Below, piece by piece: positions 34,467 to 43,384 of a stretch of 64,000 bases of DNA. This DNA is from CAZFER01 sp964517495 (lineage in GTDB: Bacteria > Hinthialibacterota > Hinthialibacteria > Hinthialibacterales > Hinthialibacteraceae). Location: contig CAZFER010000011.1 of the NCBI GenBank assembly GCA_964517495.1, positions 53,216 to 117,215 on the forward strand, written 5' to 3'. The translations under genes were made by a program, and so were the position numbers. The notes beneath the pieces were generated by a model that made no database searches, was not told the origin of the DNA, and saw nothing but the letters and a program-made list of their open reading frames with translations. Position 1 is the stretch's first letter; every line of letters starts with the position of its first letter.

Positions 34467-36230
34467 TTAATCATTCATTTCCGTAAAGGGAAGCACAATG
34501 AGTGATTCTCCCTGTTTGACAATGGTTGAAGAACCGGTTGGCGATTGAATAGCCATATCGGCTCCTTGAATTGTGATTAATGTTCCAGGCAAGATGTTTT
34601 TTCTTGAACGAATGGAACGCAGACATTTAATGCTTTCTTCATATTGAGTTTGAATTCCATCGAGTTCAGTGTAGAGGTCTTGGATGGCCGCTTTGCTGGT
34701 ATTGAATATTTGAGTTGCCTTGTCCAGGGCTTTTTGGGCATTGTCTGATTCTTCTAGAGATTGAGACGTTCGTTGTTTAAGCATATCGATAATTTGAATG
34801 CATTTATCACGGTTTTCTTCTTGTTCGGCTATTTTTTGCTGGGTTTCAAAAATAAGCGAAGCGAGTTCTTCGGTGCGAGTACCAAGGCGAATGATTGTTT
34901 TTACTCCCATCTCAGAACCGATCGTTCCGGTGACCACGACCGAATCCGCATTTATTTCTCCCCCCACGATTTCAGCATTTGAATTGGAGAGAACCAGGCG
35001 ATGGCCTGCCCAGATTGAACTGTTGATAATGCCAGAATCCGCGTAGATATTGCTTAGACTTGAAACCTTTGCATTATTAATAAAGCGTGCCGTAATATCA
35101 CCATTGGCTTCAATAACTGCCTTATTTCGACCTTGAATTCCACCTTTGATGATAATGTTCCCTTTTGCTTCCAGATGGGCCCCTTCAACCACGCCTTGAA
35201 CATAAATATCCTGTTCCGAACGAACAGAAAAGCCGCTCATGACATCGTGGGTAACATAAACGGTTACACGTGAATCAATATTGCCGGTGTCGTAAGAAAT
35301 GTTACCTGGAACGTGCAGCGTGGGTTTAAGGTGGATGCGCCCGTTGTGTTTGGTGATACATCCATCAACCGCCGCAATCAATTTGCTTTCATCTTTGGTG
35401 AGTTTGGTATTTTCGAAGGGGAAGAATTCAGCTTCATGTGGTTTTGAAGCCGGCAACACTCGATTGGTAACGGTGTAGCCGGAAGTCCCTGGAGATGATG
35501 GGATTTTGCGAATAATGACATCGTCAGCATTAACATATGTAAAGAGATTAATATCTTTGAATGAAACGCGGCCGTTCTCCAGTTCTTTCGGGGTGCGGCC
35601 AAGGTCTTCGACATTGACTTCGTACTTTAAATAGCCATCTTTTCCCGGTTTGGGTGGTTTGCCTTTGGCTACGCAAACTTCCTGATCAAAAAGTGATTGT
35701 TGAAAAACGCTGTTGATTACATTGAGATCGATCCCGCGGATAACACCGTTTTGTTTTAGATTTTTTACGATCGACTGAGGTGTGTAAAATTGAGCATCGT
35801 TTGAATCAATTTCAATAAAGGCTTTCATTTCATTGCGGCTGATTCGCTGGTTAGGGCCGATGAAACGAAAGGTTTCGACTAGAAAAAGAGGTGAATTGGT
35901 TTTGGGCTCGATTGGGATGGTATCGAATTTCTGCCGTATGGGTGGGGGGATTGAATCATACAATTTCCAGATGGATTTAACCGTGTTGCGCATGGTATCA
36001 CGCAGGCGGGCTTCGGGCATGGTATCTTTAATCAGATTAAATGTATCAAGAAAGGCACGGATACTTTCTATTTCGATCAAGTTTCGGTGTATCGCCGGTT
36101 TCATCTCACGAAGCGTACGGAGGCTGGAAATAATATCTTCCACACCCTTATTTAATGCTTGGAGGGCGAGTGAGAAACTTTGAGCCGAAGAGACAACCGC
36201 CTCTTTCCGATCAGAATTCGTCAGTGACAT
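34467..36230 (-). CDS. FapA/DUF342 family protein
   Basis: A 587-residue protein of the FapA (DUF342) family. The N-terminal half carries the typical mixed domain; the central part, about 330-430, is a right-handed beta-solenoid-like run with G-x-V-x-G-x-x-x-x-A-x-G-x-I-x-I-x-G-G-I-Q-G and related repeats, as in polymer-forming bactofilin-like proteins; the rest, to about 545, is a coiled coil, with a short beta end. FapA proteins are linked to flagellar assembly or chemosensory loci but their reaction is unknown. It sits 24 bp after the coiled-coil gene and 6 bp before the TPR gene. No flagellar gene is in the window. Confidence 0.85.
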   Translation of the reverse strand: MSLTNSDRKEAVVSSAQSFSLALQALNKGVEDIISSLRTLREMKPAIHRNLIEIESIRAFLDTFNLIKDTMPEARLRDTMRNTVKSIWKLYDSIPPPIRQKFDTIPIEPKTNSPLFLVETFRFIGPNQRISRNEMKAFIEIDSNDAQFYTPQSIVKNLKQNGVIRGIDLNVINSVFQQSLFDQEVCVAKGKPPKPGKDGYLKYEVNVEDLGRTPKELENGRVSFKDINLFTYVNADDVIIRKIPSSPGTSGYTVTNRVLPASKPHEAEFFPFENTKLTKDESKLIAAVDGCITKHNGRIHLKPTLHVPGNISYDTGNIDSRVTVYVTHDVMSGFSVRSEQDIYVQGVVEGAHLEAKGNIIIKGGIQGRNKAVIEANGDITARFINNAKVSSLSNIYADSGIINSSIWAGHRLVLSNSNAEIVGGEINADSVVVTGTIGSEMGVKTIIRLGTRTEELASLIFETQQKIAEQEENRDKCIQIIDMLKQRTSQSLEESDNAQKALDKATQIFNTSKAAIQDLYTELDGIQTQYEESIKCLRSIRSRKNILPGTLITIQGADMAIQSPTGSSTIVKQGESLIVLPFTEMND

Positions 36231-36254
36231 TTGTTTTGAACCAGTTTTCTCTTC

Positions 36255-37370
36255 TTAAAGAGAGTTCTTTTCATGTTGAGATTGCGGATAGGCCATACGA
36301 GAGGATTCTGGTTGCGAGTGTGATTCGTGAGTATCCGTACTCTCATTTTCTGTATCTTGATTACCTTTAACGTATTTATCCCATGCTTTGTTAAAGGTTT
36401 CCACGAGTCCTACCACTTTATCAAACAAAGGTGTTAAAAACTCACTATCCAATTTGTTGAAAAGGTCTTGATGGTTTTCCAATTCTTCGTCGGGATATAC
36501 GGCCAGGGTTTGAAAAAAGGGATAGCCTTTTGTTAAAAGTTCTTGTATTTCCTGGATAAGAGAAACCATGTCGTTGGCCAGTTTTCCCTCTTTGTCACGA
36601 TAGATTAATCCTTCGATTTGTTTGGATAGCATGTCCTTGCCGGTTTGGGCGATGTCAAATTCCAGTTGGTATAGTTGTTGTTTGGTGCGGCGGAATGCCA
36701 TTCGGCAGGATTTGGTTTTTTTGATGTAAGGTTCCAGACGTTTATGCTTGGCGTTATATTCATCCATATTCTGGTTGCAAAAGGATTGACAGATCTCCAC
36801 CTCGGAGAGTTGGTTATTTTCCAGGGCATCTATCATGTCCGACGTGGCGTCTTCCATCTCTTTGACAACGGGGATTTCCTTTTTTTTACGTTGAATGGCT
36901 GTTTCGAGCAGATGGATGTCACGCGCCAGGCTGATAGAGCGGTTATGAACGATATCCAGGTCCCGCATTTTGCGGGTAAGCTCTGCGATTTCGTCAGGGA
37001 CTGTTTTTTTCAGAATGTCAAGCAGAACGCGGCATGTTTCGATTCGGCGGTTGATTTCGGATGATAGGCTATTTTCGCCTCGATATGTGCGTTGGATAAA
37101 TTTTTTTCCACTGATTTTTCGTTGTTTAGCCAGGATTTCATTCATTTCATCTTTGGTAATCCATACCACTCGGCCACCCCGAACGGTTTTGACCATGTCT
37201 TCGGGATTAGTTCCCTCTTGTTTGGCTTTATACCATGATAGGGTTTTATCAATTCCATCCAGCATTTGGGATATTTCGTCTACGGAATAATTCTGCCGAA
37301 CTGATACAGAGTTGATGGGAAGACCATTTGTTTTGTTATCTTGATGATCTTGTGAGGAAGACATAGACAA
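36255..37370 (-). CDS. Coiled-coil protein, first gene of the FapA locus (hypothetical)
   Basis: A 371-residue soluble protein with no recognised domain. Residues about 25-50 are a helical start, 90-320 are charged helices with heptad-like pattern, and the tail from about 335 is Ser/Glu/His-rich and probably disordered. The N-terminal V-V-W-I-T-K-D-E-M-N segment is a small conserved-looking patch. It opens the minus-strand run that includes FapA, TPR, and PAS pseudokinase genes, 24 bp before FapA, so a partner role for FapA or the sensory complex is inferred only from position. Confidence 0.6.
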   Translation of the reverse strand: MSMSSSQDHQDNKTNGLPINSVSVRQNYSVDEISQMLDGIDKTLSWYKAKQEGTNPEDMVKTVRGGRVVWITKDEMNEILAKQRKISGKKFIQRTYRGENSLSSEINRRIETCRVLLDILKKTVPDEIAELTRKMRDLDIVHNRSISLARDIHLLETAIQRKKKEIPVVKEMEDATSDMIDALENNQLSEVEICQSFCNQNMDEYNAKHKRLEPYIKKTKSCRMAFRRTKQQLYQLEFDIAQTGKDMLSKQIEGLIYRDKEGKLANDMVSLIQEIQELLTKGYPFFQTLAVYPDEELENHQDLFNKLDSEFLTPLFDKVVGLVETFNKAWDKYVKGNQDTENESTDTHESHSQPESSRMAYPQSQHEKNSL

Positions 37371-37656
37371 AAACCTTTTATGAAAAACATCCGGGATTTG
37401 AAAAATGAACTAAAAAAGTACCAAGGAACCCCAAAACTTTATTGATAACAACAAGAATCGTTCATCCAAATTATTAAAATTATATTACCTTATCCATTTA
37501 AGGGCAATCCATAAACGGATAATTTTTTGTATCCAATATTGTTATATGCTTTTATATATAAATATATATATTTGTAAGATCATGAATTTGTTTGATTTAT
37601 GTGAAATGTATATTTGGGGAGATACCTGGAAACATATAGGGATGCGAATGAAGCAA
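37371..37656. other. AT-rich promoter region of the FapA locus
   Basis: A 286-base gap between the end of the redox operon and the start of the coiled-coil gene, both on the minus strand. It is strongly AT-rich, with a TATATATAAATATATATA run near 37551-37572. A near-perfect hairpin (TATCCATTTA at 37491-37500 with TAAACGGATA at 37512-37521) followed by six Ts at 37523-37528 would terminate plus-strand transcription, but no plus-strand gene needs it. The promoter for the signalling locus must lie here. Confidence 0.4.
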
Positions 37657-39234
37657 TTATCCCTGGCATTTCGAAGTGTTTTTGAATTCCAATGCGCCAG
37701 TGGGACAGCGGAGGGCGCATTCGATGGCGGTTTGTGTGAGTCCCTCTTGCAGAGAATGACCAAAGGGAACTTCGACTTGAACATCGAATCCGCGGTTCGT
37801 GAAGGTAAGTCCTAATTCTTCAGAGGCATCGGTGGTAATTTGAATGCATAAGCCGCATAAAATGCATTTGCCTGGGTTATAAACAATATCAGGGTGACCC
37901 TGAAAGGAGACAAAGGTTCGCTTTTTTCCTTTATAACGCCCCGATTTGGCATTAAATGCTTCGGCATAGTGTCGAAGTTTGCAAGTATCATTTTTAACAC
38001 ATCCACAGCGGAAACAGCGATGGGCTTCGTCCTGCGCTTCACTTGGTTGAAATCCACAGGCTGGGCCTTGTGTGGGTTGGTTGCGATCGCTCATGTTGGC
38101 GTTCGACTGGAAGTGGTTAAGTTCTTCCTCGCTTAAGCGGCCCATTCGTATGACATAAGGTTTTTGGACACCGATAACACGTCGACCGGACAGATATTGA
38201 GAAATGGATACAGCGGCTTTCTTTCCATGGGCCATGGCGTGGACCAAAAGTTTTTCTGTTTTGACAAGACTGCCGGCGGCAAACACACCGGTGAGTTTGG
38301 ATTCGTAGGTGTGTTTATTGATTTTGATCCCGGTTTCATCGCTGAGGGGAGATAACCAATCCACGTTGTTTTGTTGTTCACCCACGGTTATGAGTACAGC
38401 GTCATATTCATGCAGTAAATCGTTCAATGTAAGATTGTCACCTACACGAGTATTAAATACAAACTCAAGGCCCATATGTTGGATTGCGGCTACTTCTTTT
38501 TGCAGGATTTCGTGGGAGAGTGATCCTTGTTCGACGCTCGCCAGTAATGATCCTCCGGGTTTATCATGATCGTCGAATAAAGTGCATCCATAGCCATCCA
38601 GGAGGAGATGATAAGCAGCTGTTAGGCCGGCCGGACCCGCACCCACGATGGCTATGTTTTTGGATTGATAAGGTTTACGGGATGGATGGCAGGGATCGTT
38701 CGACTCAAAGTCCCAATCCGCGGTATAGCGTTCGAGCTGGCGAATAGAGACAGCGCTATCCTGGGATATGCGGCGACAGCCCTTTTCGCATGGTGCGGCG
38801 CAGAGGCGTCCTAATATGCCAGGGAATGCGATCGCTGATTTTAAGGTTTGTACCGCTTGTTTCATCTCGCCTTCATCAATCTGGCTGATCATACGGGATA
38901 TATTCAAATTCAGCGGGCAGATGCCGTGGCAGGGGGCAAAGCATTCACCTGCGTGTTCGCTCAACAGGAGTTCCAGGGCGGCCTTACGGGCTTGGAAGAT
39001 CTCTTCGGTTTCGCTTTCGATTTCCATACCATCTTCAGCAAGCGTAGCGCATGAAGGTACCATGCGGTTTGATGATTTTATTTTTACCAAACACATCAAG
39101 CATGTTGATTGAGGGCGTCGGTCTTTAAGATAGCAGAGAGTGGGAATGTTGACACCCAATTGATTGGCAGCATCAAGCAGGGTCGCTCCCTGCGATACCT
39201 CTACGTTGTGATTATCAATTTTTACCTTAACCAT
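37657..39234 (-). CDS. 2Fe-2S / GltD-like FAD protein with truncated nucleotide-binding part
   Basis: A 525-residue cytoplasmic flavoprotein. Residues 1-75 are a NuoG-like 2Fe-2S ferredoxin (Cys34, Cys45, Cys48, Cys62). Residues about 90-175 are the GltD-type 4Fe-4S segment with Cys98, Cys102, Cys106, Cys145, Cys149, Cys153. The FAD Rossmann motif G-A-G-P-A-G is at 198-203. After Y-D-A-V-L-I-T-V-G the sequence jumps at once to the C-terminal FAD segment G-V-F-A-A-G-S, so the NAD(P)H-binding Rossmann domain normally found there is missing. The C-terminus carries C-I-L-C-G-L-C (457-463) and E-C-A-L-R-C-P, a further Fe-S site. It follows the NuoE-NuoF fusion by 2 bp. It may accept electrons from the NuoE-NuoF partner; HydABC, Stn and NfnAB are distant relatives. 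Confidence 0.8.
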   Translation of the reverse strand: MVKVKIDNHNVEVSQGATLLDAANQLGVNIPTLCYLKDRRPQSTCLMCLVKIKSSNRMVPSCATLAEDGMEIESETEEIFQARKAALELLLSEHAGECFAPCHGICPLNLNISRMISQIDEGEMKQAVQTLKSAIAFPGILGRLCAAPCEKGCRRISQDSAVSIRQLERYTADWDFESNDPCHPSRKPYQSKNIAIVGAGPAGLTAAYHLLLDGYGCTLFDDHDKPGGSLLASVEQGSLSHEILQKEVAAIQHMGLEFVFNTRVGDNLTLNDLLHEYDAVLITVGEQQNNVDWLSPLSDETGIKINKHTYESKLTGVFAAGSLVKTEKLLVHAMAHGKKAAVSISQYLSGRRVIGVQKPYVIRMGRLSEEELNHFQSNANMSDRNQPTQGPACGFQPSEAQDEAHRCFRCGCVKNDTCKLRHYAEAFNAKSGRYKGKKRTFVSFQGHPDIVYNPGKCILCGLCIQITTDASEELGLTFTNRGFDVQVEVPFGHSLQEGLTQTAIECALRCPTGALEFKNTSKCQG

Positions 39235-39236
39235 TC

Positions 39237-41600
39237 CTAATCCTTTCTAACAGCATGAACAGGACAAACATCCAGACATGATCCACACTTCACGCAATTT
39301 TCCTGCACAATATCGTGTTTTTCATAGGGTTTGAGTGCGATGGCGTCAGTGGGGCATTTTTGGGCGCATAAGGTGCAGCCAATGCATTGGTCGGTTATGG
39401 TAAAGGTGATCAGTGCTTCACATTTACCCGCTGGACAGCGTCCCTGAAGATGGGCTTCGTATTCATCCCGGAAGAAGCGAAGGGTGGTCATCACTGGATT
39501 GGGGGCCGTTTTCCCAAGTCCACATAAACTGCCCTGTTGAACCAAACCCGCGAGAGATTCCAAGGTAGTTAAATCCTCTTCACGAGCTGTGCCCTGACAT
39601 AATTTCTCGAGGATTTCCAGCATCCGTAATGTACCTACACGGCAGAAGGTGCATTTACCACAGGATTGATTTTGAGTGAATTGAAGAAAGTAACGGGCGA
39701 TATCCACCATGCAATCCTGGTCATCAAGAACAACCAATCCACCCGAGCCCATGATGGCGCCGTGTTCAGCGAGGGATTCATAATCGACAGGAACATCCAA
39801 ATCCTTGGCGGGAATGCATCCACCTGACGGACCGCCAACTTGGACGGCTTTTAAGCGCCTGCCATGGGGAACACCACCACCGATATTTTCCACTATATCA
39901 CGCAGGGAAATGCCCATGGGCACTTCGATTAGGCCGCCTCGGGCAATCTTTCCGGCAAGCGCAAATACTTTGGTTCCAGGGCTGGTATCAGTGCCCAGAG
40001 AGGAAAAGGATTGAGGGCCATCGCGCACGATAGCAGGGACAAGGGCATACGTTTCAACATTGTTTATCAGGGTTGGTTTCTCCCACAGGCCGGATTCTGC
40101 CGGGTAGGGTGGACGTAATCGGGGCATGCCGCGTTTCCCTTCGATGGAAGCCAAGAGGGCGGATTCCTCTCCACACACAAATGCACCAGCCCCTTCCTTG
40201 ATTTCCACATTAAAACTGAATGCGCTACCGAAAATGTTGTTGCCGAGGATGCCTTCCTGCATACATCGGTTAAGAGCGGAGTGGATACGCTTGATTGCCA
40301 GAGGATATTCAGCACGAATGTAAAAATAACCTTGATTGGCTCCCACTGCATAAGCAGCGATAACCATACCCTCGATAACGCGATAAGGGTAGGACTCCAT
40401 GATCATGCGGTCCATAAAGGCACCGGGATCACCTTCGTCACCATTACATATAATGTAGGGGGTACCATTGGCTTCCCGCACTTTCTGCCATTTTACACCG
40501 GCAGGGAAACCAGCACCACCACGTCCCCGAAGACCGCTTTGTTTGATCTGTTCGATGACAGAGGCGGGATCGGTCTGGTTGACAACCTGTTGGATGGCTT
40601 TGAAACCACCGTATTTTTTGTATTCCTCCAAATCAAGTGGATTGAGTTGGCCACAAAATTCAGTAGCAATATTTTTTTGTTTTTCAAGAAAAGCGGTGAT
40701 CGGTTTTTCACGCAGATCGATGGCGCGATGGTGGATGGATTTTTGAGTTTCCCCAGTTAAAACAAAGTCCAATGCTTTTCTGATCGATCCTTGCAGACGT
40801 TTTAAAAAATGGTCTGATTTAAAATGACGTAAAAGGATGGCTTCGGCATCTTCGGCTTGAACGCAGGCGTAAAAGTGAGGTTCCTTCCCAACGGGTAAAG
40901 TTTCGATCAGGGGTGTTTGGTGGCACATGCCCACACAACCCACCTGTTTGATTCGTGCTTGAATATCATTGCGCCGCATGGCGTCTTGCAAGGCTTCAAG
41001 CACTCTTCCACTGCCACGCGATACACAACACGAGCCTGTTCCAAGCCGGATTTCACCTAATTCTTTTTCTGTGATGAAGCCGTATTTTTTGTAAGCTATA
41101 CTAGGTTCATGATGTTTGGCGTGTTCCAAAAAATCATTTAACATTTGGGGGATGCGATCAGGCACCAAATGCCCATAGGTCACATCATCGATTTGGACGG
41201 CTGGTGCTAATGTGCAGCATCCCAGGCAAGCCACTTTTTGAAGGGTGAATTCCCCGTTTTCGTCCGTATCATTTTCGTCAGTCAGCCCTAAGTAGCGTTG
41301 GAGGGCTTCTGTGATTCGTTCCGCCCCTTTGACATGGCAGGCTGTGCCATGGCAAACGCTAATCATGTGGCGGCCAACGGGACGGTGGCGAAATTGATCG
41401 TAAAATGTGGATACGCCAATGATATCGGCTGGTTTTATGTCTGTCCGTTCACATACTTGCCGAAGGGCTTCTTCGGGCAGATACCGGTATTCATCTTGTA
41501 GCGCCTGGAGCATGGGAATAACAGCATCCGGTTTGCGCCCATATTGCGCGATGATGCGATTTACGGTTTGATCTATATTAACAGCATCCAATTGAATCAT
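39237..41600 (-). CDS. NuoE-NuoF fusion (HydC-HydB-type NADH-dependent flavoprotein)
   Basis: A 787-residue protein made of domains that are usually separate subunits. Residues about 1-160 are a NuoE/HydC thioredoxin-like 2Fe-2S domain (C-H-G-T-A-C ... C-L-G-C-C). About 165-290 is a second thioredoxin-like 2Fe-2S domain (G-S-C-C ... C-V-G-M-C). About 300-700 is NuoF with the FMN motif G-R-G-G-A-G-F-P-A-G and NADH site G-A-G-A-F-V-C-G-E-E, then the 4Fe-4S cysteines S-C-G-K-C-T-F-C-R-V-G-T and G-S-L-C-G-L-G. The C-terminus has two 4Fe-4S motifs. This is the electron-bifurcating HydBC/StnBC-type core, but without a hydrogenase HydA. It sits between the PQQ-type membrane gene (21 bp) and the GltD-like gene (2 bp). 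Confidence 0.9.
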   Translation of the reverse strand: MIQLDAVNIDQTVNRIIAQYGRKPDAVIPMLQALQDEYRYLPEEALRQVCERTDIKPADIIGVSTFYDQFRHRPVGRHMISVCHGTACHVKGAERITEALQRYLGLTDENDTDENGEFTLQKVACLGCCTLAPAVQIDDVTYGHLVPDRIPQMLNDFLEHAKHHEPSIAYKKYGFITEKELGEIRLGTGSCCVSRGSGRVLEALQDAMRRNDIQARIKQVGCVGMCHQTPLIETLPVGKEPHFYACVQAEDAEAILLRHFKSDHFLKRLQGSIRKALDFVLTGETQKSIHHRAIDLREKPITAFLEKQKNIATEFCGQLNPLDLEEYKKYGGFKAIQQVVNQTDPASVIEQIKQSGLRGRGGAGFPAGVKWQKVREANGTPYIICNGDEGDPGAFMDRMIMESYPYRVIEGMVIAAYAVGANQGYFYIRAEYPLAIKRIHSALNRCMQEGILGNNIFGSAFSFNVEIKEGAGAFVCGEESALLASIEGKRGMPRLRPPYPAESGLWEKPTLINNVETYALVPAIVRDGPQSFSSLGTDTSPGTKVFALAGKIARGGLIEVPMGISLRDIVENIGGGVPHGRRLKAVQVGGPSGGCIPAKDLDVPVDYESLAEHGAIMGSGGLVVLDDQDCMVDIARYFLQFTQNQSCGKCTFCRVGTLRMLEILEKLCQGTAREEDLTTLESLAGLVQQGSLCGLGKTAPNPVMTTLRFFRDEYEAHLQGRCPAGKCEALITFTITDQCIGCTLCAQKCPTDAIALKPYEKHDIVQENCVKCGSCLDVCPVHAVRKD

Positions 41601-41621
41601 GGTAATATATTCCAGTAGAGT

Positions 41622-43379
41622 TTATGGCGTTCCTATGCAGAACAAATTTGATTCACCACGTATGAATATACGGTTCTCGATAAAGGCGGGTGAAGCGACT
41701 ACTTTTTCATGAAGAAACGATTGCGTCTCTGCAACTTCATACTCTTTGGCTGCTTTTACGCGGTAGGTAACACCTTCTTCATTGATGACATATAACCACT
41801 CACCAACCAAGGATGGTGAAGCATTAAACGTCCCTTCCAATTGATTTTCCCAATACATTTCACCTGTTTTTGTATCATAACAACCTAAATAACCCATGGT
41901 ATCCAGGAGAAATAGCAGTTCTCCATTGCTGACCGGGCTACAGATGTCAGGAGCAGGGCAATCAAGTTCCATAACGACGGCACTCTCCGTAACATCTCCG
42001 CGTTCGTTAGGGCGTATGGCAAATAGAGTTTCGTGGGGCTGGGTAACAAACACCAATCCATTCGCGAAAACTGGGGAGGGAGCCAGGTCGTGCCCCATCA
42101 AGTCAGCCCGCCATAATTCGTCACCACTCGCAGGATCGTAAGCGATGACCCAAGGTTCTGAGCAGGTGATGAGTTGTTCTGTATCACCTGTGTTAATAAT
42201 AATGGGGGTGGTCCAGGTATTGGCAACCGGGCGTTGTTTTTGCCAAACGACATCACCCGTTTTCCCTTCCAGGGAATAAAGGATGGATTGATCATCATCC
42301 ATGGTTCCCTGATCGTATTGTACGAGAAGATTGTGTTGATAACAAAGAAGGGATGTGGCATACCCATAGACACTATCCGGAATCCCCATGCTTTTGGCCC
42401 ACAGCCGTTGCCCTTTTAGATCAAAACCTGCGAGAACGCCATCGGCGAAGATGGCATATACACGTGATCCATCGCAAGCCATGGTGGACGAAGCGTAACC
42501 GGTTCCTTCAAATAAGCGTATTTTCTCCTTTTCTCGAACGGGAATATCATTGAGATCCCCACGCCAGAGAAGGTCACCACTTTCTGTGGAATAACAAAGC
42601 ACAGCTTTTTCGGTTTCGCTGGCTCCAGAGATGAAAACGCGATTTCCCCATACGATCGGGGAGTTGTTCCCTGGAATTGGAATCCTGGTTTTCCACAAAA
42701 TGCTCTCACCCGTTTCCGAATCCCAGGTGACCGGTATATTTTCATGCTGGACGATACCCAATCCCCCAGGGCCACGGAATCTAGGCCAGTTTTGTTGAAT
42801 CTCTTCCTGTGTGGGAGGTTCATCTTTAACCGCCTCAGGAGTTTCTGCATGAGATGAGAGGGTGGAGAATTCTACATTTGGTTGCAGGGCAAGCAGAATT
42901 ATACCGAATGCGAGAAAGGTACCTAATCCTCCTAAGGCTATGCGAGACTGCTTTAGTTGGTTAGCTTCGTGATCAGGTGGAATATCAGAGGTAGTGGGAA
43001 CGGGCGGTGATTGACATAAATTATAAATGGTTTTCATGGCTAAAACGAAAACAGCGATCCCGATAAGAAGAAGATAAGCGCCTTGTCGTGAAAAGACTTT
43101 GCGAGTAAAAAAGTTTTCTCTCAATTCGAGATCAAGATTGCGTATTTCTTCTTTTAAGGCTTCATTTTGGGGATTTTGATTAAGCAACGCTTTTTTTTGG
43201 AGGATTTCTTTTGAATAAACCGGTTCCTTTGTTTGTAGATTGGATTGTCTTGCCAAGTGGTTTGAAAGTAGAAATCCCGCAACAATCAATGAAAAGAGAC
43301 CTGATACCACAGCGATGCCTACTGCCGTAGCTAACCAGGTTGTGAATTTCGGATGTTTATTGTTGATAATAAGGCTCAT
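41622..43379 (-). CDS. Membrane-anchored PQQ-like beta-propeller protein
   Basis: A 585-residue protein. Residues about 15-35, 105-125 and 160-180 are membrane segments; the rest is an extracytoplasmic PQQ-like propeller (seven-to-eight-bladed, W-x-x-x-x-G-x-x-x-W type repeats) starting with W-P-R-F-R-G-P-G-G near residue 235, a start common in Planctomycete-type proteins. Many such propellers hold no PQQ and act as binding or scaffold domains; the PQQ ligands cannot be confirmed. The start is set at 43379, since the longer ORF overlaps the NapH-like gene. It lies 5 bp after that gene in the same operon. Confidence 0.82.
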   Translation of the reverse strand: MSLIINNKHPKFTTWLATAVGIAVVSGLFSLIVAGFLLSNHLARQSNLQTKEPVYSKEILQKKALLNQNPQNEALKEEIRNLDLELRENFFTRKVFSRQGAYLLLIGIAVFVLAMKTIYNLCQSPPVPTTSDIPPDHEANQLKQSRIALGGLGTFLAFGIILLALQPNVEFSTLSSHAETPEAVKDEPPTQEEIQQNWPRFRGPGGLGIVQHENIPVTWDSETGESILWKTRIPIPGNNSPIVWGNRVFISGASETEKAVLCYSTESGDLLWRGDLNDIPVREKEKIRLFEGTGYASSTMACDGSRVYAIFADGVLAGFDLKGQRLWAKSMGIPDSVYGYATSLLCYQHNLLVQYDQGTMDDDQSILYSLEGKTGDVVWQKQRPVANTWTTPIIINTGDTEQLITCSEPWVIAYDPASGDELWRADLMGHDLAPSPVFANGLVFVTQPHETLFAIRPNERGDVTESAVVMELDCPAPDICSPVSNGELLFLLDTMGYLGCYDTKTGEMYWENQLEGTFNASPSLVGEWLYVINEEGVTYRVKAAKEYEVAETQSFLHEKVVASPAFIENRIFIRGESNLFCIGTP

Positions 43380-43384
43380 AGTTT

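Noticed and set aside
37491..37528. Hairpin plus T-run as terminator of the redox operon
   Set aside because: The T-run is on the wrong strand for the minus-strand operon.
39237..41600. NADH-dependent FeFe hydrogenase
   Set aside because: No H-cluster subunit (HydA) with its Cys motifs is in the operon; only HydBC-like domains.
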